From IMG/VR virus record IMGVR_UViG_3300021962_000366, positions 1 to 33,464 of that record: a stretch of DNA of 33,464 bases; one strand, 5' to 3'. A program made the translations under genes and the position numbers. Under the pieces are notes generated by a model. It ran no database searches and had not been told where the DNA came from. It saw only the letters and a list, made by a program, of their open reading frames with translations. Of the stretch, positions 23,985 through 30,643 are shown piece by piece; positions within the stretch are counted from its first letter, which is position 1; each line of letters starts with the position of its first letter. Source of the DNA: a virus.

Positions 23985-25699
23985 GCGGCACGCAGAACCC
24001 AATGGCAACTAACGAATCATGGGCGCAATTTGATCTGCCCAGCGGATCAAAAGCGGCATCGACTGACGAGTGGGCGCAATTTGATCTGCCCAAGCCGCAA
24101 CAGTCCGCGTTAGGCCAAATTGCGCGCGGTTTTGGTCTCGGCACGCGCGACGTGTTGGAAGGCGCAGCGAGCTTGCCCGGTCTCGCCTACGACGTTGCCG
24201 CGCTCCCGCTCAACGCAGGCATTGCTGGATACAATGCGCTGACCGGCGGCAACGCCGCATACATTCCAAGCGGATCGCAACAATTCGGGCGCATTCTGGA
24301 CACAGTGGGCCTGCCAAGGGCGGAAAGCACGGGCGAAAAATTCCGCTCCGGGCTTATTCAAGGCGCAGGGAGCGCGTTGACCGGCGTGGGCGCGGCAGGT
24401 GTAGCAGCTCCCGCGATGACTGGCGCAGGGCAAGCGGTGGCTCGCGTTCTGGCGTCGCAACCAGCCATGCAGGTGGCAAGCGGCGCAATTGGCGGCGGAG
24501 TGGCTGAAGCGACAGATAGCCCAGTGGCGGGCCTGATTGCAGGCGCTTTACCGCCTGTTGGCGTTGCCGCAGCGCGTGGGCTCATCACGCCGGTTCGCAA
24601 CGTCAATTTGCCGGGTCGGCAGGCGCTGGTTGATGCGGCGGAACGCGAAGGCATTCCCCTCACGGCAGGGCAGGCAACAGGTAGCCCAATTCTGAAAAAC
24701 GTTGAGTCGGTCCTAGAGCAGATGCCTTTCACGTCAGGGCCACAGCGCGCCATTGGCGACGATCAGCGAGCAAAATTCATTGGAGCGGCTTGGCGCAGGG
24801 CTGGCGAAACTGCAAGCGACACATTGCCGGACACTATTATATCTGCGCGTAACAGGATCGGCGGCCGGATTGGCGAAATTGCCGACCGCAACAATATGAA
24901 TTTCACTCCGCAGCTTGATGCCGACTTGGCGGAAATTTCCGCCAATTTGCGTTTTATGCCTTCCGAAGTAGCTGGGCCAGTTGGCGCGCGCATTGATCAA
25001 TTACGCGGAATGACGATTGGAAAATTCGCTCCTGGGATGCCTGATCCAATTATCCCAGGGCCGTCGTATGGGATGCTGGATAGCCAGATCGGCAAGTCAA
25101 TTCGGCAAACGTCAGACGGCCGAGAGCGCGCGGCGTTAATAGCAATCCGTGAAAAATTGCGTACGGCGATGGATGCCAGCATATCCCCAAGCGACAAAAC
25201 CGAGTGGGACAAGATGCGGCGTCAATACGCGAATATGTCGGTAATTGCCGATGCGGCAGGGCAAGCTGGCGCAAGTGCGGCAGAGGGCGTTATGTCGCCT
25301 GTCGCGTTGCGCGGCGCGTTAACTCGATCCATCGGCAAGGGCAACTATGAGCTTGGGCGCGGCGATCTGAACGAATTAGCGCGTATTGGACAAAGCGTGT
25401 TGCGCCCGCCGCCTGATAGCGGAACAGCGGGGCGGTCATTTGCGCACAACATCCTGACCGGAGCGTTTGGAGTGGGTGGCGCGGGCTTGGGCGCAGATTT
25501 GGGCGGGCCATTGGGCGCGATGGTTGGAGCATCGGTTCCGGTAGTTCTTCCGCGCGTTGCTCAAATGTTGATGAACAGCGGTCTTGGCCAAGCGTACCTG
25601 AAAAACCAGAAAGCGGTTGATCCTACGATAACGGCAAATTTAGCCCGCGCGCTCGCATTGCATGGCGCAATTCAAAACAACAACCAAACAGGCCCATAA
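23981..25699 (+). CDS. DNA ejection / pilot protein (572 aa) with repeated N-terminal motif
   Basis: The start ATG overlaps the previous stop. The first 40 residues carry two copies of (E/D)xWAQFDLP, 17 residues apart. The N-terminal half and the C-terminus hold long Gly/Ala-rich hydrophobic segments (ALTGVGAAGVAAPAM, AIGGGVAEAT, GVGGAGLGADLGGPLGAMVG) suited for insertion in the membrane. The middle is helical. This is the layout of the last ejection protein in podovirus operons, which contacts the inner membrane. The short repeats may be packaging tags. Confidence 0.68.
   Translation: MSGTQNPMATNESWAQFDLPSGSKAASTDEWAQFDLPKPQQSALGQIARGFGLGTRDVLEGAASLPGLAYDVAALPLNAGIAGYNALTGGNAAYIPSGSQQFGRILDTVGLPRAESTGEKFRSGLIQGAGSALTGVGAAGVAAPAMTGAGQAVARVLASQPAMQVASGAIGGGVAEATDSPVAGLIAGALPPVGVAAARGLITPVRNVNLPGRQALVDAAEREGIPLTAGQATGSPILKNVESVLEQMPFTSGPQRAIGDDQRAKFIGAAWRRAGETASDTLPDTIISARNRIGGRIGEIADRNNMNFTPQLDADLAEISANLRFMPSEVAGPVGARIDQLRGMTIGKFAPGMPDPIIPGPSYGMLDSQIGKSIRQTSDGRERAALIAIREKLRTAMDASISPSDKTEWDKMRRQYANMSVIADAAGQAGASAAEGVMSPVALRGALTRSIGKGNYELGRGDLNELARIGQSVLRPPPDSGTAGRSFAHNILTGAFGVGGAGLGADLGGPLGAMVGASVPVVLPRVAQMLMNSGLGQAYLKNQKAVDPTITANLARALALHGAIQNNNQTGP
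24020..24092 (+). repeat. Direct repeat, 22 nt, encoding WAQFDLP twice
   Basis: The same 22 bases (beginning TGGGCGCAATTTGAT) occur at 24020-24041 and 24071-24092, with a period of 51 nt (17 codons). The identity at codon level, with no synonymous change, suggests a recent duplication or strong constraint. Ejection proteins of other phages often open with repeats of an aromatic W-x-x-F motif. Confidence 0.9.
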
Positions 25700-25701
25700 C
25701 C

Positions 25702-26982
25702 ATGGCATACAACGGCTCAGGCACGTTCCTTATCAACTCCGCCGGGCAGCCGGTTGTGGCAGGCACCACCATATCGGAGACGGTGTTCAACGCGCTCACG
25801 GCTGACCTGGCAACCGGCCTTTCGACGGCAATTACGAAAGATGGCCAGACCACCGCCATCGCCAATCTGCCGATGGGCGGGTTCAAGCTCACCAACTTGG
25901 CGGCAGGCACCGCCGCGACGGATAGCGCGCGCCTGGGGCAGGTGCAGAGCGGCGCAACCACTTTGATAGCTATCACGGGTACCGACACGGTGGTGGGCAC
26001 TCTGACGCCAACCTTGACGGCCTACGCGACAGGCCAGCAATTTTCTTTCGTAGCGGCTGCGACCAACACCACGTCGATGACCCTGAATATCAACGGTCTT
26101 GGCGCCAAGGCAATCACAAAAACCGGCGCCACGGCGTTGATCGCGGGGGACATCACCGTCGGGAAGATGATTACGGTCATCTACGACGGGACGCAATTCC
26201 AGACCTCCGACGCGCTGGTTCCGGCTTCCACCGGCGTTTCCGGTTTGCCCGCGTTGCTGCGCGGCTACATCGACGGACTCACGCTATCCCGAGCCAGCGC
26301 GACCACAATCGGGATCGCCGCCGGAACCGCCACAAACAGCACGGCCGCCTCGTCGATTACGTTGGCGTCGGCTTTCACAAAATCGACCGCTGGGGCTTGG
26401 GCCTCCGGGTCTGGCTCCAACGGGATGGGCCTTACTTTGGTCATCGCGAATAATACGTGGTATCACGTATTCGCGATTATAGCCGCCGGAGTGGCGGATG
26501 TGTATTTCGATACATCCGTGACGGCCGCGAACAACCCCGCAGGCACGACGGCGTTTCGACGGATTGGGTCTTTCCTAACGGACGGTTCCGCGCAGATTGT
26601 TCCCTTCTCTCAGATCGGCGACGAGTTCCTTTGGTTGACGCCGATCCTGGATGTCAACACGGGGACGCTTTCAACGGCCCGAACACTTTTCCCGATAACC
26701 GTTCCTCTTGGCGTGAAGGTCAACGCCATCTTCTCCGCGTCGGCAAACGCGGCGGCGAGTGTGCCAATTGTTGTTTTCACGAGCCCTGACCAGAACGATA
26801 TATCCGCCAGCTTCACCACTGGCGCACATCTTGCGGCGCCAGCGGCAGCGACAAACGCGGCCGGACAGTTCAATGTCAGGACCAACACATCCAGACAGAT
26901 CGGCGCGCGGTCGTCTCAGGCGTCAACGGCGCTGGCTTGTATTACCTTTGGATATATCGACACCAGGGGGAAAAATTCATGA
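25702..26982 (+). CDS. Tail fibre/spike protein
   Basis: A 426-aa protein with a typical fibre N-terminus: FLINSAGQPVVAGTTISETV, FNALTADLATGLSTAITKDG, QTTAIANLPMGGFKLTNLAA and DSARLGQVQ. The repeated strand blocks that follow (GTLTPTLTAYATGQQFSFVA, and STARTLFPITVPLGVKVN) suggest a trimeric beta structure. It probably binds the host surface; the N-terminal part attaches to the tail. The C-terminal part (about 190-426) is the likely receptor-binding part and shows no enzyme motif. AT-rich spacer sequence follows its stop. Confidence 0.78.
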   Translation: MAYNGSGTFLINSAGQPVVAGTTISETVFNALTADLATGLSTAITKDGQTTAIANLPMGGFKLTNLAAGTAATDSARLGQVQSGATTLIAITGTDTVVGTLTPTLTAYATGQQFSFVAAATNTTSMTLNINGLGAKAITKTGATALIAGDITVGKMITVIYDGTQFQTSDALVPASTGVSGLPALLRGYIDGLTLSRASATTIGIAAGTATNSTAASSITLASAFTKSTAGAWASGSGSNGMGLTLVIANNTWYHVFAIIAAGVADVYFDTSVTAANNPAGTTAFRRIGSFLTDGSAQIVPFSQIGDEFLWLTPILDVNTGTLSTARTLFPITVPLGVKVNAIFSASANAAASVPIVVFTSPDQNDISASFTTGAHLAAPAAATNAAGQFNVRTNTSRQIGARSSQASTALACITFGYIDTRGKNS

Positions 26983-27039
26983 TCGCTGTCTATATGGCGT
27001 GACATGAAATAATCAAAGGATTTCAGCGAATGGCCGAGA

Positions 27040-27303
27040 ATGAGCGACTACGATGACGGAGCATATGCCAAAACTCCCAACGCTCAAACTCGCCCTCCGC
27101 AAAATCGTCAATTTCGCGTTAATGCGCGCACGTCAAAAAACGCGCGACGGCTTAGGGGGTTAAAATGGCGGCGGCGCATCTGGTACGCAGCGGTAGCAGC
27201 CGCAACTACTTTCGGGCCCATTATATTAAGCGAACTGACAAGCCTCGTAAAAGACGGTGTGCATCATGGCGGCATCGTCATCCGGCGCTGGCTTGGCTGG
27301 TAA
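27040..27303 (+). CDS. Small membrane protein, possible lysis-cassette gene (87 aa)
   Basis: The basic N-terminal half (RRLRGLKWRRR) is followed by one membrane segment (WYAAVAAATTFGPIILSELT) and a short basic tail ending RRWLGW. The ribosome site is weak. A rival reading of the same stretch is an 8-aa ORF at 27029 with AAGGA upstream, coupled by ATGA to a 36-aa ORF (27053-27163), so the true frame is not certain. The position before the holin-like gene suggests a lysis accessory or holin. Confidence 0.45.
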   Translation: MSDYDDGAYAKTPNAQTRPPQNRQFRVNARTSKNARRLRGLKWRRRIWYAAVAAATTFGPIILSELTSLVKDGVHHGGIVIRRWLGW

Positions 27304-27307
27304 GACC

Positions 27308-27454
27308 ATGGCGCGGCCTGGACATTGTGAGCCGCCTTCGCCCGCATGTTTGCCTGTGGTGTATCACGGTGGCCGGGTCGTGCTGCTCCCTGTTGTTGGC
27401 GGCATACATGGGGTGGCCGCATATCGTTTTTACGATACTGAGGATGTGACATGA
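27308..27454 (+). CDS. Small hypothetical protein (48 aa)
   Basis: The ATG is 5 nt after the stop of the 87-aa gene and its own stop overlaps the holin-like start (ATGA). The peptide contains LPVVYHGGRVVLLPVVGGIH, a moderately hydrophobic stretch. The parallel frame ending at 27449 gives a more hydrophobic C-terminus (LWCITVAGSCCSLLLAAYMG), so either could be the expressed one. No family is recognised. Confidence 0.35.
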   Translation: MARPGHCEPPSPACLPVVYHGGRVVLLPVVGGIHGVAAYRFYDTEDVT

Positions 27455-27765
27455 GCGGCATTCTGGGCAATGCTTTGACGGGTGGCGTCCCTGGCGCGGT
27501 TTCCGCCGTCGCGCAATTCGCCGGAAAAATTCTGGATCGCGCAATTCCCGATGCTGCGGCGCCCCGCACTCGGTCTCCGAATATCTTGACTTGCAATGTG
27601 GGCAGACATATCCGCCTGCGACCAGCCGCCCGCCCGCGCATCGTGTCAGCCTCGCCGCCATGCACGCCGCTGTCGCCGACGCCTGCGCCGTTGTCCACGC
27701 CTACTCGGCGGGGTAATCCCCCTCTGGCGCAGACAGTTCTGCAATTAACGCGCGCAATCGTTTGA
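27451..27765 (+). pseudogene. Truncated 3TM-holin-like gene (N-terminal fragment)
   Basis: The first 36 residues, MSGILGNALTGGVPGAVSAV then AQFAGKILDRAIPDAAA, match the conserved opening of the 3-TM holin family (the pattern GxIxDRxxPDPxxxA). In that family the rest is a helix followed by three membrane segments. Here the frame loses all hydrophobic segments after AIPDAAAP and becomes Arg/Pro-rich (residues 37-104), which looks like translation of unrelated DNA. The break is near 27553-27560. From there the minus-strand gene cluster appears to begin, so the gene may have been cut by a module exchange. It could also be a shortened functional peptide. Confidence 0.5.
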
Positions 27766-27859
27766 TTTCAGCCACCATCAGTTCAGCGGGTGTGGGTTCC
27801 CGCCCCTCAAACTCGGCCCGGGGGAAATCGAACAAGCGCATAACGTCGTCGACGGTCAT
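27701..27859 (-). CDS. Small hypothetical protein (52 aa)
   Basis: The sequence MTVDDVMRLFDFPRAEFEGR then PAELMVAEIKRLRALIAELS is compact and acidic, ending in a helix with a leucine-zipper-like pattern. It is the last clear gene of the minus-strand micro-gene chain. Beyond its TAG the same frame continues to a CPHC-containing stretch (from 27661) that could be a zinc-ribbon protein, but no convincing start was seen. Confidence 0.55.
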   Translation of the reverse strand: MTVDDVMRLFDFPRAEFEGREPTPAELMVAEIKRLRALIAELSAPEGDYPAE

Positions 27860-27873
27860 ATTGCGCGATCCAC

Positions 27874-28110
27874 TCACCCGCGCCCCCCGTCGACCGGGTC
27901 CGGTATCGGGCATTCTCCGAGGTACCGGATGCGTGGGTTGAATTCCGGGCCGCTGATATAGTTCGGCGGGCACGTTGCGCCAAACATAACTCCGCCATGC
28001 TCCCATCTGCCCGATGTGGCGCGCCAATACGCCGGGTGTGGGCCAGGAAACCCCAGCCAGTGCCAGCCGTCGCGGCTCGGGTCCGGCGGGTAGCCGTTCC
28101 AGTTTGTCAT
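27874..28110 (-). CDS. Small phage protein (78 aa, DUF551-like context)
   Basis: The ATG at 28110 overlaps the stop of the upstream zinc-finger-like gene (ATGA) and gives MTNWNGYPPDPSRDGWHWLG. An in-frame upstream segment reads WQPIETAM, typical of DUF551-type phage proteins, and an alternative start at 28167 or 28194 would include it. The start is therefore open. The C-terminal half (YWRATSGRWEHGGVMFGATC) is conserved-looking and rich in Trp/Gly. The function is unknown. Confidence 0.55.
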   Translation of the reverse strand: MTNWNGYPPDPSRDGWHWLGFPGPHPAYWRATSGRWEHGGVMFGATCPPNYISGPEFNPRIRYLGECPIPDPVDGGRG

Positions 28111-28202
28111 AGCGGTTTCGATTGGCTGCCACTCGGTCTCTGGCCTCCGGTTCCACGCGCCTCCCATGGCACAAACGCCCCGCAGTAATTGCACCTATTC
28201 AT
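28107..28202 (-). CDS. Tiny zinc-knuckle-like peptide (31 aa)
   Basis: The peptide starts MNRCNYCGAFVPWEARGTGG, with a CxxC pair at residues 4 and 7, and has a good GGGGGG ribosome site. Both ends overlap neighbours as ATGA: its ATG with the stop of the KOW-like gene and its TGA with the start of the next gene. It shares DNA with the alternative upstream start of the neighbour. A single CxxC cannot hold zinc alone, so it may dimerise. Confidence 0.4.
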   Translation of the reverse strand: MNRCNYCGAFVPWEARGTGGQRPSGSQSKPL

Positions 28203-28561
28203 TGGTCGCCCCCCATTAACGCATTCCACACCTCGCCGTGCCCCAGCCGCCGGGCGATATCGGCCATTTCGTCCACTCCGATATCCGGAATTGGTCGCTG
28301 CGACACAAGCCCGCGAAGGATTTTCCACGCGGCGGACCGTCGAATGTGCTGCCGCCAATGTTCTTCCGACCGACAATACATCACATGCCCGTCGTCGTAC
28401 GGCAGTTCGTGCGTTATTCTCTTTTCCGGAGGTAGTCCGATGTATATGTATTTTTTCCCGGCCCGGATAACAGGCTTGAGATACCCTGGCAATCCGTTGT
28501 ATTTCGGCTGAACCCACACGGTATCGCCTACCGCGATCGGCGCCTTGGCTTTATCGGCCAT
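28199..28561 (-). CDS. KOW/SH3-like phage protein (120 aa)
   Basis: The segment VGDTVWVQPKYNGLPGYLKP then VIRAGKKYIYIG is a beta-barrel (KOW/SH3-like) pattern, followed by a helical C-terminus (DEMADIARRLGHGEVWNALM). GGGAG lies about 8 nt before the start. It belongs to the chain of overlapping minus-strand genes. The function is unknown, though KOW-like proteins often bind nucleic acid or protein partners. Confidence 0.6.
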   Translation of the reverse strand: MADKAKAPIAVGDTVWVQPKYNGLPGYLKPVIRAGKKYIYIGLPPEKRITHELPYDDGHVMYCRSEEHWRQHIRRSAAWKILRGLVSQRPIPDIGVDEMADIARRLGHGEVWNALMGGDQ

Positions 28562-28595
28562 CGAACTTCTCCCATAGGATCGGGTGCTCTTTCAT
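28551..28595 (-). CDS. 14-aa coupling micro-ORF
   Basis: The ATG overlaps the stop of the membrane protein (ATGA), and the 14-residue peptide (MKEHPILWEKFDGR) ends inside the next gene, with 11 nt of overlap. The GGGAG of the downstream gene lies inside it, so translation here may expose that site. It is probably a coupling element rather than a functional peptide. Confidence 0.25.
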   Translation of the reverse strand: MKEHPILWEKFDGR

Positions 28596-28771
28596 GGCGC
28601 CACATGCAAAATCGCGTCGATTACGGCCGTCACTCCGACCACGATAACCGCCGCCCCGAGTATCGCCAAAGCTGCGGCGAGGACGATCTTTTGCACCCAC
28701 GCGCGGGCTTTTGCCCGACGCCGGTCCGCGATCCACGGGTTTGCTGCGGCGGATCGGCTTAAGTGGTTCAT
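28592..28771 (-). CDS. Small single-pass membrane protein (59 aa)
   Basis: It starts at the ATG that shares its A with the previous stop (TGATG). The basic N-terminal half (WIADRRRAKARAWVQK) is followed by one strong membrane segment (29-55: IVLAAALAILGAAVIVVGVT and onward). This is a positive-inside layout with the N-terminus in the cytoplasm. It could be a holin-like, superinfection-exclusion or anchor protein. No family is recognised. Confidence 0.55.
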   Translation of the reverse strand: MNHLSRSAAANPWIADRRRAKARAWVQKIVLAAALAILGAAVIVVGVTAVIDAILHVAP

Positions 28772-28953
28772 CAGCCAGCCCTTTGATAAAATGCGTGCCA
28801 TGCTTTCTCCGCCGCAAGATGGGCTTCCACGGTGTCGGCTTTTAGCGCGGCGCGGTCGAGCTCGCAGCAACGGCGCCAGGCCTGCGCAATTTGAGCTGCG
28901 CGGCTCGGGTCCCATTTCCCGCCCGGGACGACGGCGTTACCCGCGAGTTTCAT
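28771..28953 (-). CDS. Small hypothetical protein (60 aa)
   Basis: The start MKLAGNAVVPGG has a good GAGGGAG ribosome site. The rest is helical (RAAQIAQAWRRCCELDRAAL, then EAHLAAEKAWHAFYQRAG). It is coupled at both ends to neighbours in the minus-strand chain. No function is recognised. Confidence 0.55.
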   Translation of the reverse strand: MKLAGNAVVPGGKWDPSRAAQIAQAWRRCCELDRAALKADTVEAHLAAEKAWHAFYQRAG

Positions 28954-29108
28954 CGTTCGTCTCCCTCGATTGGCGCCGCTCCCCATGTTCCCAGAACCGG
29001 ACGGTCAACGGACTGCCACGCCAGTTCGGCGAGGCCGCCTTTATAAAGGCCGCAGTAGGATTTCATCAGAAGCGCGATGGCGTCTTCGATGCCGGTGGTC
29101 TGGGTCAT
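28950..29108 (-). CDS. Small hypothetical protein (52 aa), first gene of the minus chain
   Basis: The sequence is MTQTTGIEDAIALLMKSYCG then LYKGGLAELAWQSVDRPVLG. The ribosome site GGAG lies 8 nt before the ATG, and the stop overlaps the next start (ATGA). A candidate promoter lies upstream (TTGACG at 29168-29163 with an 18-nt spacer and TAGGGT), but the -10 is weak. The function is unknown. Confidence 0.5.
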   Translation of the reverse strand: MTQTTGIEDAIALLMKSYCGLYKGGLAELAWQSVDRPVLGTWGAAPIEGDER

Positions 29109-29158
29109 GGCGTTCTCCGTTGCGTTGTCGATAACCAGACCCTATCCCGGGGCAATGG

Positions 29159-29237
29159 TTCACGTCAAGTGAATAATCAGGCCGATGTATCATTTTGCAT
29201 TGACGAATGTCGCGCCGCACCTTACATTCACCTCATG
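29159..29237. promoter_or_regulatory. Divergent control region; leaderless rightward promoter and two small palindromes
   Basis: Rightward promoter: TTGACG (29200-29205), a 17-nt spacer, TACATT (29223-29228). The expected start point, about 7 nt downstream, is the A of the ATG at 29235, so the HTH mRNA should have no leader. Palindromes: TTCACGTCAAGTGAA (29159-29173), over the possible leftward -35, and CATTGACGAATG (29198-29209), over the rightward -35. The two sites share GTCA/TGAC in the centre, so one regulator, perhaps the HTH protein itself, could act on both. Confidence 0.5.
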
Positions 29238-29435
29238 GACGCTCTCAAACAGATTAGATTGACGCGCGGCATGGCGGCGAAAATCGCTCGGGCAACCGGG
29301 TTGAGGCCGTCGACCGTATCCCAATGGACGCGCGTTCCGCCGAGCCATCTGCGCGTTGTGTCCCAGGTTAGCGGAATTCCCGCGCATATCTTGCGTCCGG
29401 ATATTCTTGACGGGCCGGGCGTTGGCTGTTTCTGA
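29235..29435 (+). CDS. YdaS-like Cro-type HTH protein (66 aa)
   Basis: The N-terminal part MAAKIARATGLRPSTVSQWT is an HTH, and the C-terminus RVVSQVSGIPAHILRPDIL is the hallmark of YdaS/Cro-like phage regulators (consensus GIPxxxLRPDI). YdaS-type proteins act as Cro-like repressors or antitoxins. No Shine-Dalgarno is present, consistent with translation from a leaderless mRNA. It lies divergent to the minus-strand micro-gene chain and probably controls it (inference). Confidence 0.75.
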   Translation: MDALKQIRLTRGMAAKIARATGLRPSTVSQWTRVPPSHLRVVSQVSGIPAHILRPDILDGPGVGCF

Positions 29436-29676
29436 GCGAATGCTTCGGCTTCTTTTTTCACTCATCGGGAGGGTAGCGTTCGGCGCTTGCCCGATCCGCG
29501 CGTCGATGGCCGCAGCCGGACGCCAGCGCGCGGACTTTTTACCAGTTCGCGGGGTAGAGCGGTGTGCTCCGCTCCCCGCGTTCGCCAGCGACGGGCGCCC
29601 CCCTCGTCCGTCGCTGGCGTCAAGATTGGTCGTGTGTCTCACGCGGCCAGTTCCCGAGCGGCAGGGGTTTTGCCGC
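29434..29676 (+). ncRNA. Array of strong RNA hairpins in the 3' region of the HTH gene
   Basis: There is no credible gene here. Perfect or nearly perfect stems follow one another. H0 (29434-29459) is a bulged stem with a T6 tract after it. H1 (29548-29580) has 6+6 pairs with a 3-nt bulge. H2 (29583-29619) has 12 perfect pairs and a 13-nt loop. H3 (29658-29676) has 6 pairs and a G4T3 loop. All lie before the perfect terminator at 29702-29733, so the HTH transcript would carry a structured 3' tail of about 290 nt. A trans-acting RNA, a stabiliser or a cis-acting antiterminator are possibilities. None is proved. Confidence 0.5.
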
Positions 29677-29701
29677 GCGTTTCCTCCCGAAGGACAACCT
29701 T

Positions 29702-29733
29702 CCCGGCGGCCGCGTGTGCCGCCGGGTTTTTTT
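29702..29733 (+). terminator. Intrinsic (Rho-independent) terminator
   Basis: A perfect 9-bp stem CCCGGCGGC/GCCGCCGGG with a 7-nt loop is followed by seven T. It is oriented rightward. On the opposite strand no T-tract follows, so it does not serve leftward transcripts. It separates the HTH gene from the nuclease/methylase operon. Confidence 0.9.
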
Positions 29734-29753
29734 GGGGGAATGCCAAATAACCA

Positions 29754-29874
29754 AACCCCACAGATCGCGATTGTGGGGTTGCCGGGGCCTTGTCCAACTT
29801 GGCCGCTGGAGGGGGTGCGCCCCCGGCGCCGCGTCCGGCCCGGCTGTGGTGTCGCCCACGGGGCCGGACGCGGC
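29754..29874 (+). ncRNA. Structured leader: three hairpins before the nuclease/methylase operon
   Basis: H5 (29754-29780) is 9 perfect pairs AACCCCACA/TGTGGGGTT. H7 (29811-29824) is GGGGG/CCCCC with a TGCG loop. H8 (29828-29874) is 14 perfect GC-rich pairs with an inner 4-bp stem (GTGG/CCAC). None has a T-tract. The 29899 gene follows 24 nt after H8 with a GGAG ribosome site. No promoter was found between the terminator and the gene. This segment probably forms the 5' leader and might govern read-through or mRNA stability. Confidence 0.5.
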
Positions 29875-29898
29875 ACAACGCAATAACCAGGAGCACAC

Positions 29899-30120
29899 AT
29901 GACAATTGAAATTATCCATCTGTCCGCCGACGTGCCGCTGGCTGAAAATGAGTTCGGTTTGTTGGCCATGTTACCGGACCATGCCGAAGCGATATCCGTT
30001 GCGCGCGAAAGGTTGGCGATTGTTGGAATCGATCTGGCTATCGCTCGGGGCGTTGTCACGCCGCCCGCGCCGCGCCGTCCAGGACGGCCAAGGAAAATCG
30101 CTGCGGACACGCCTGAGTGA
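29899..30120 (+). CDS. Small protein with AT-hook-like tail (73 aa)
   Basis: The first 50 residues are mixed helix/strand (HLSADVPLAENEFGLLAMLP). The C-terminus contains PRRPGRPRK, an AT-hook-like motif (the GRP core with flanking basic residues). It is preceded by GGAG and its stop overlaps the GTG of the nuclease gene. It may bind DNA with the nuclease or act as a control protein. No family is recognised. Confidence 0.6.
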   Translation: MTIEIIHLSADVPLAENEFGLLAMLPDHAEAISVARERLAIVGIDLAIARGVVTPPAPRRPGRPRKIAADTPE

Positions 30121-30629
30121 CCGCGCCCGTACCTGCGCCCGTCCAGCGCGAATGGGCGGATCAAAGGACCTACAAGGCGTTCTTTGACCGCGCCTTGCCG
30201 TTGGACGCGTATTGGACTTCGATCGACATCGGCCGGTCGTCCAGCGCGGTTATCGGCATGATGCGCAAAGCGCGGGGCGTCAAAGCGGGAATTCCAGACA
30301 TCCTTATCGTGTGGCGCGGCGTCACGCTGTGGATCGAGTGCAAGCACAAGGCCAGCTTAACCGAGGCCCAGAAGTTAACGCGCGACCGGCTGACGCAAAA
30401 CGGCCACAGGTGGTGGCTGGCGCGGTCTGGTGAGGACGTGGAGGCCGCGTTGCGCGATGCGGGCATCCCGCTGCGCGCGACGTTCGGCGCGCGCATTGCG
30501 CGGCTGGCCGCGATCAAGGCGAGCAAACCCACGAGAAAAAGAGGATCGCCGGTCGCCTCTGGGACGCCGCGATATTCGATTGGCAAGGCCATGGCGGCGC
30601 GGCTGAGGAAGCGAGGGATTATGGTGTGA
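30117..30629 (+). CDS. VRR-NUC domain nuclease
   Basis: A 170-aa protein from GTG 30117, overlapping the previous stop. It has the PD-(D/E)xK-type VRR-NUC pattern: VKAGIPDILIVW (G58-D61), IECKHK (E74, K76), then LTEAQKLTRDRLTQNGHRWW. The C-terminal extension (KPTRKRGSPVASGTPRYSIG) is basic. VRR-NUC proteins of phages resolve branched DNA (Holliday-junction-type or flap cutting), which fits clean-up of replication intermediates before packaging. The key residues appear intact. Confidence 0.85.
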   Translation: MTAPVPAPVQREWADQRTYKAFFDRALPLDAYWTSIDIGRSSSAVIGMMRKARGVKAGIPDILIVWRGVTLWIECKHKASLTEAQKLTRDRLTQNGHRWWLARSGEDVEAALRDAGIPLRATFGARIARLAAIKASKPTRKRGSPVASGTPRYSIGKAMAARLRKRGIMV

Positions 30630-30643
30630 GCCACCTTTGAACT

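Noticed and set aside
27278-27661. A minus-strand zinc-ribbon-like frame (CPHC near its start)
   Set aside because: It has no ribosome site and extends antisense through the holin-like region. The CPHC motif is suggestive, but one pair of cysteines is not enough. Kept only as a note to the 52-aa gene.
29356-29886. A 176-aa plus-strand frame over the hairpin array
   Set aside because: It lacks a plausible start. Its residues are set by the palindromic GC tracts, and the terminator lies inside it.
29190-30347. A 385-aa minus-strand frame across the hairpin array
   Set aside because: It runs through the terminator, the hairpins and the opposite HTH gene. The amino-acid composition is Arg/Pro/Gly-rich with no family pattern.
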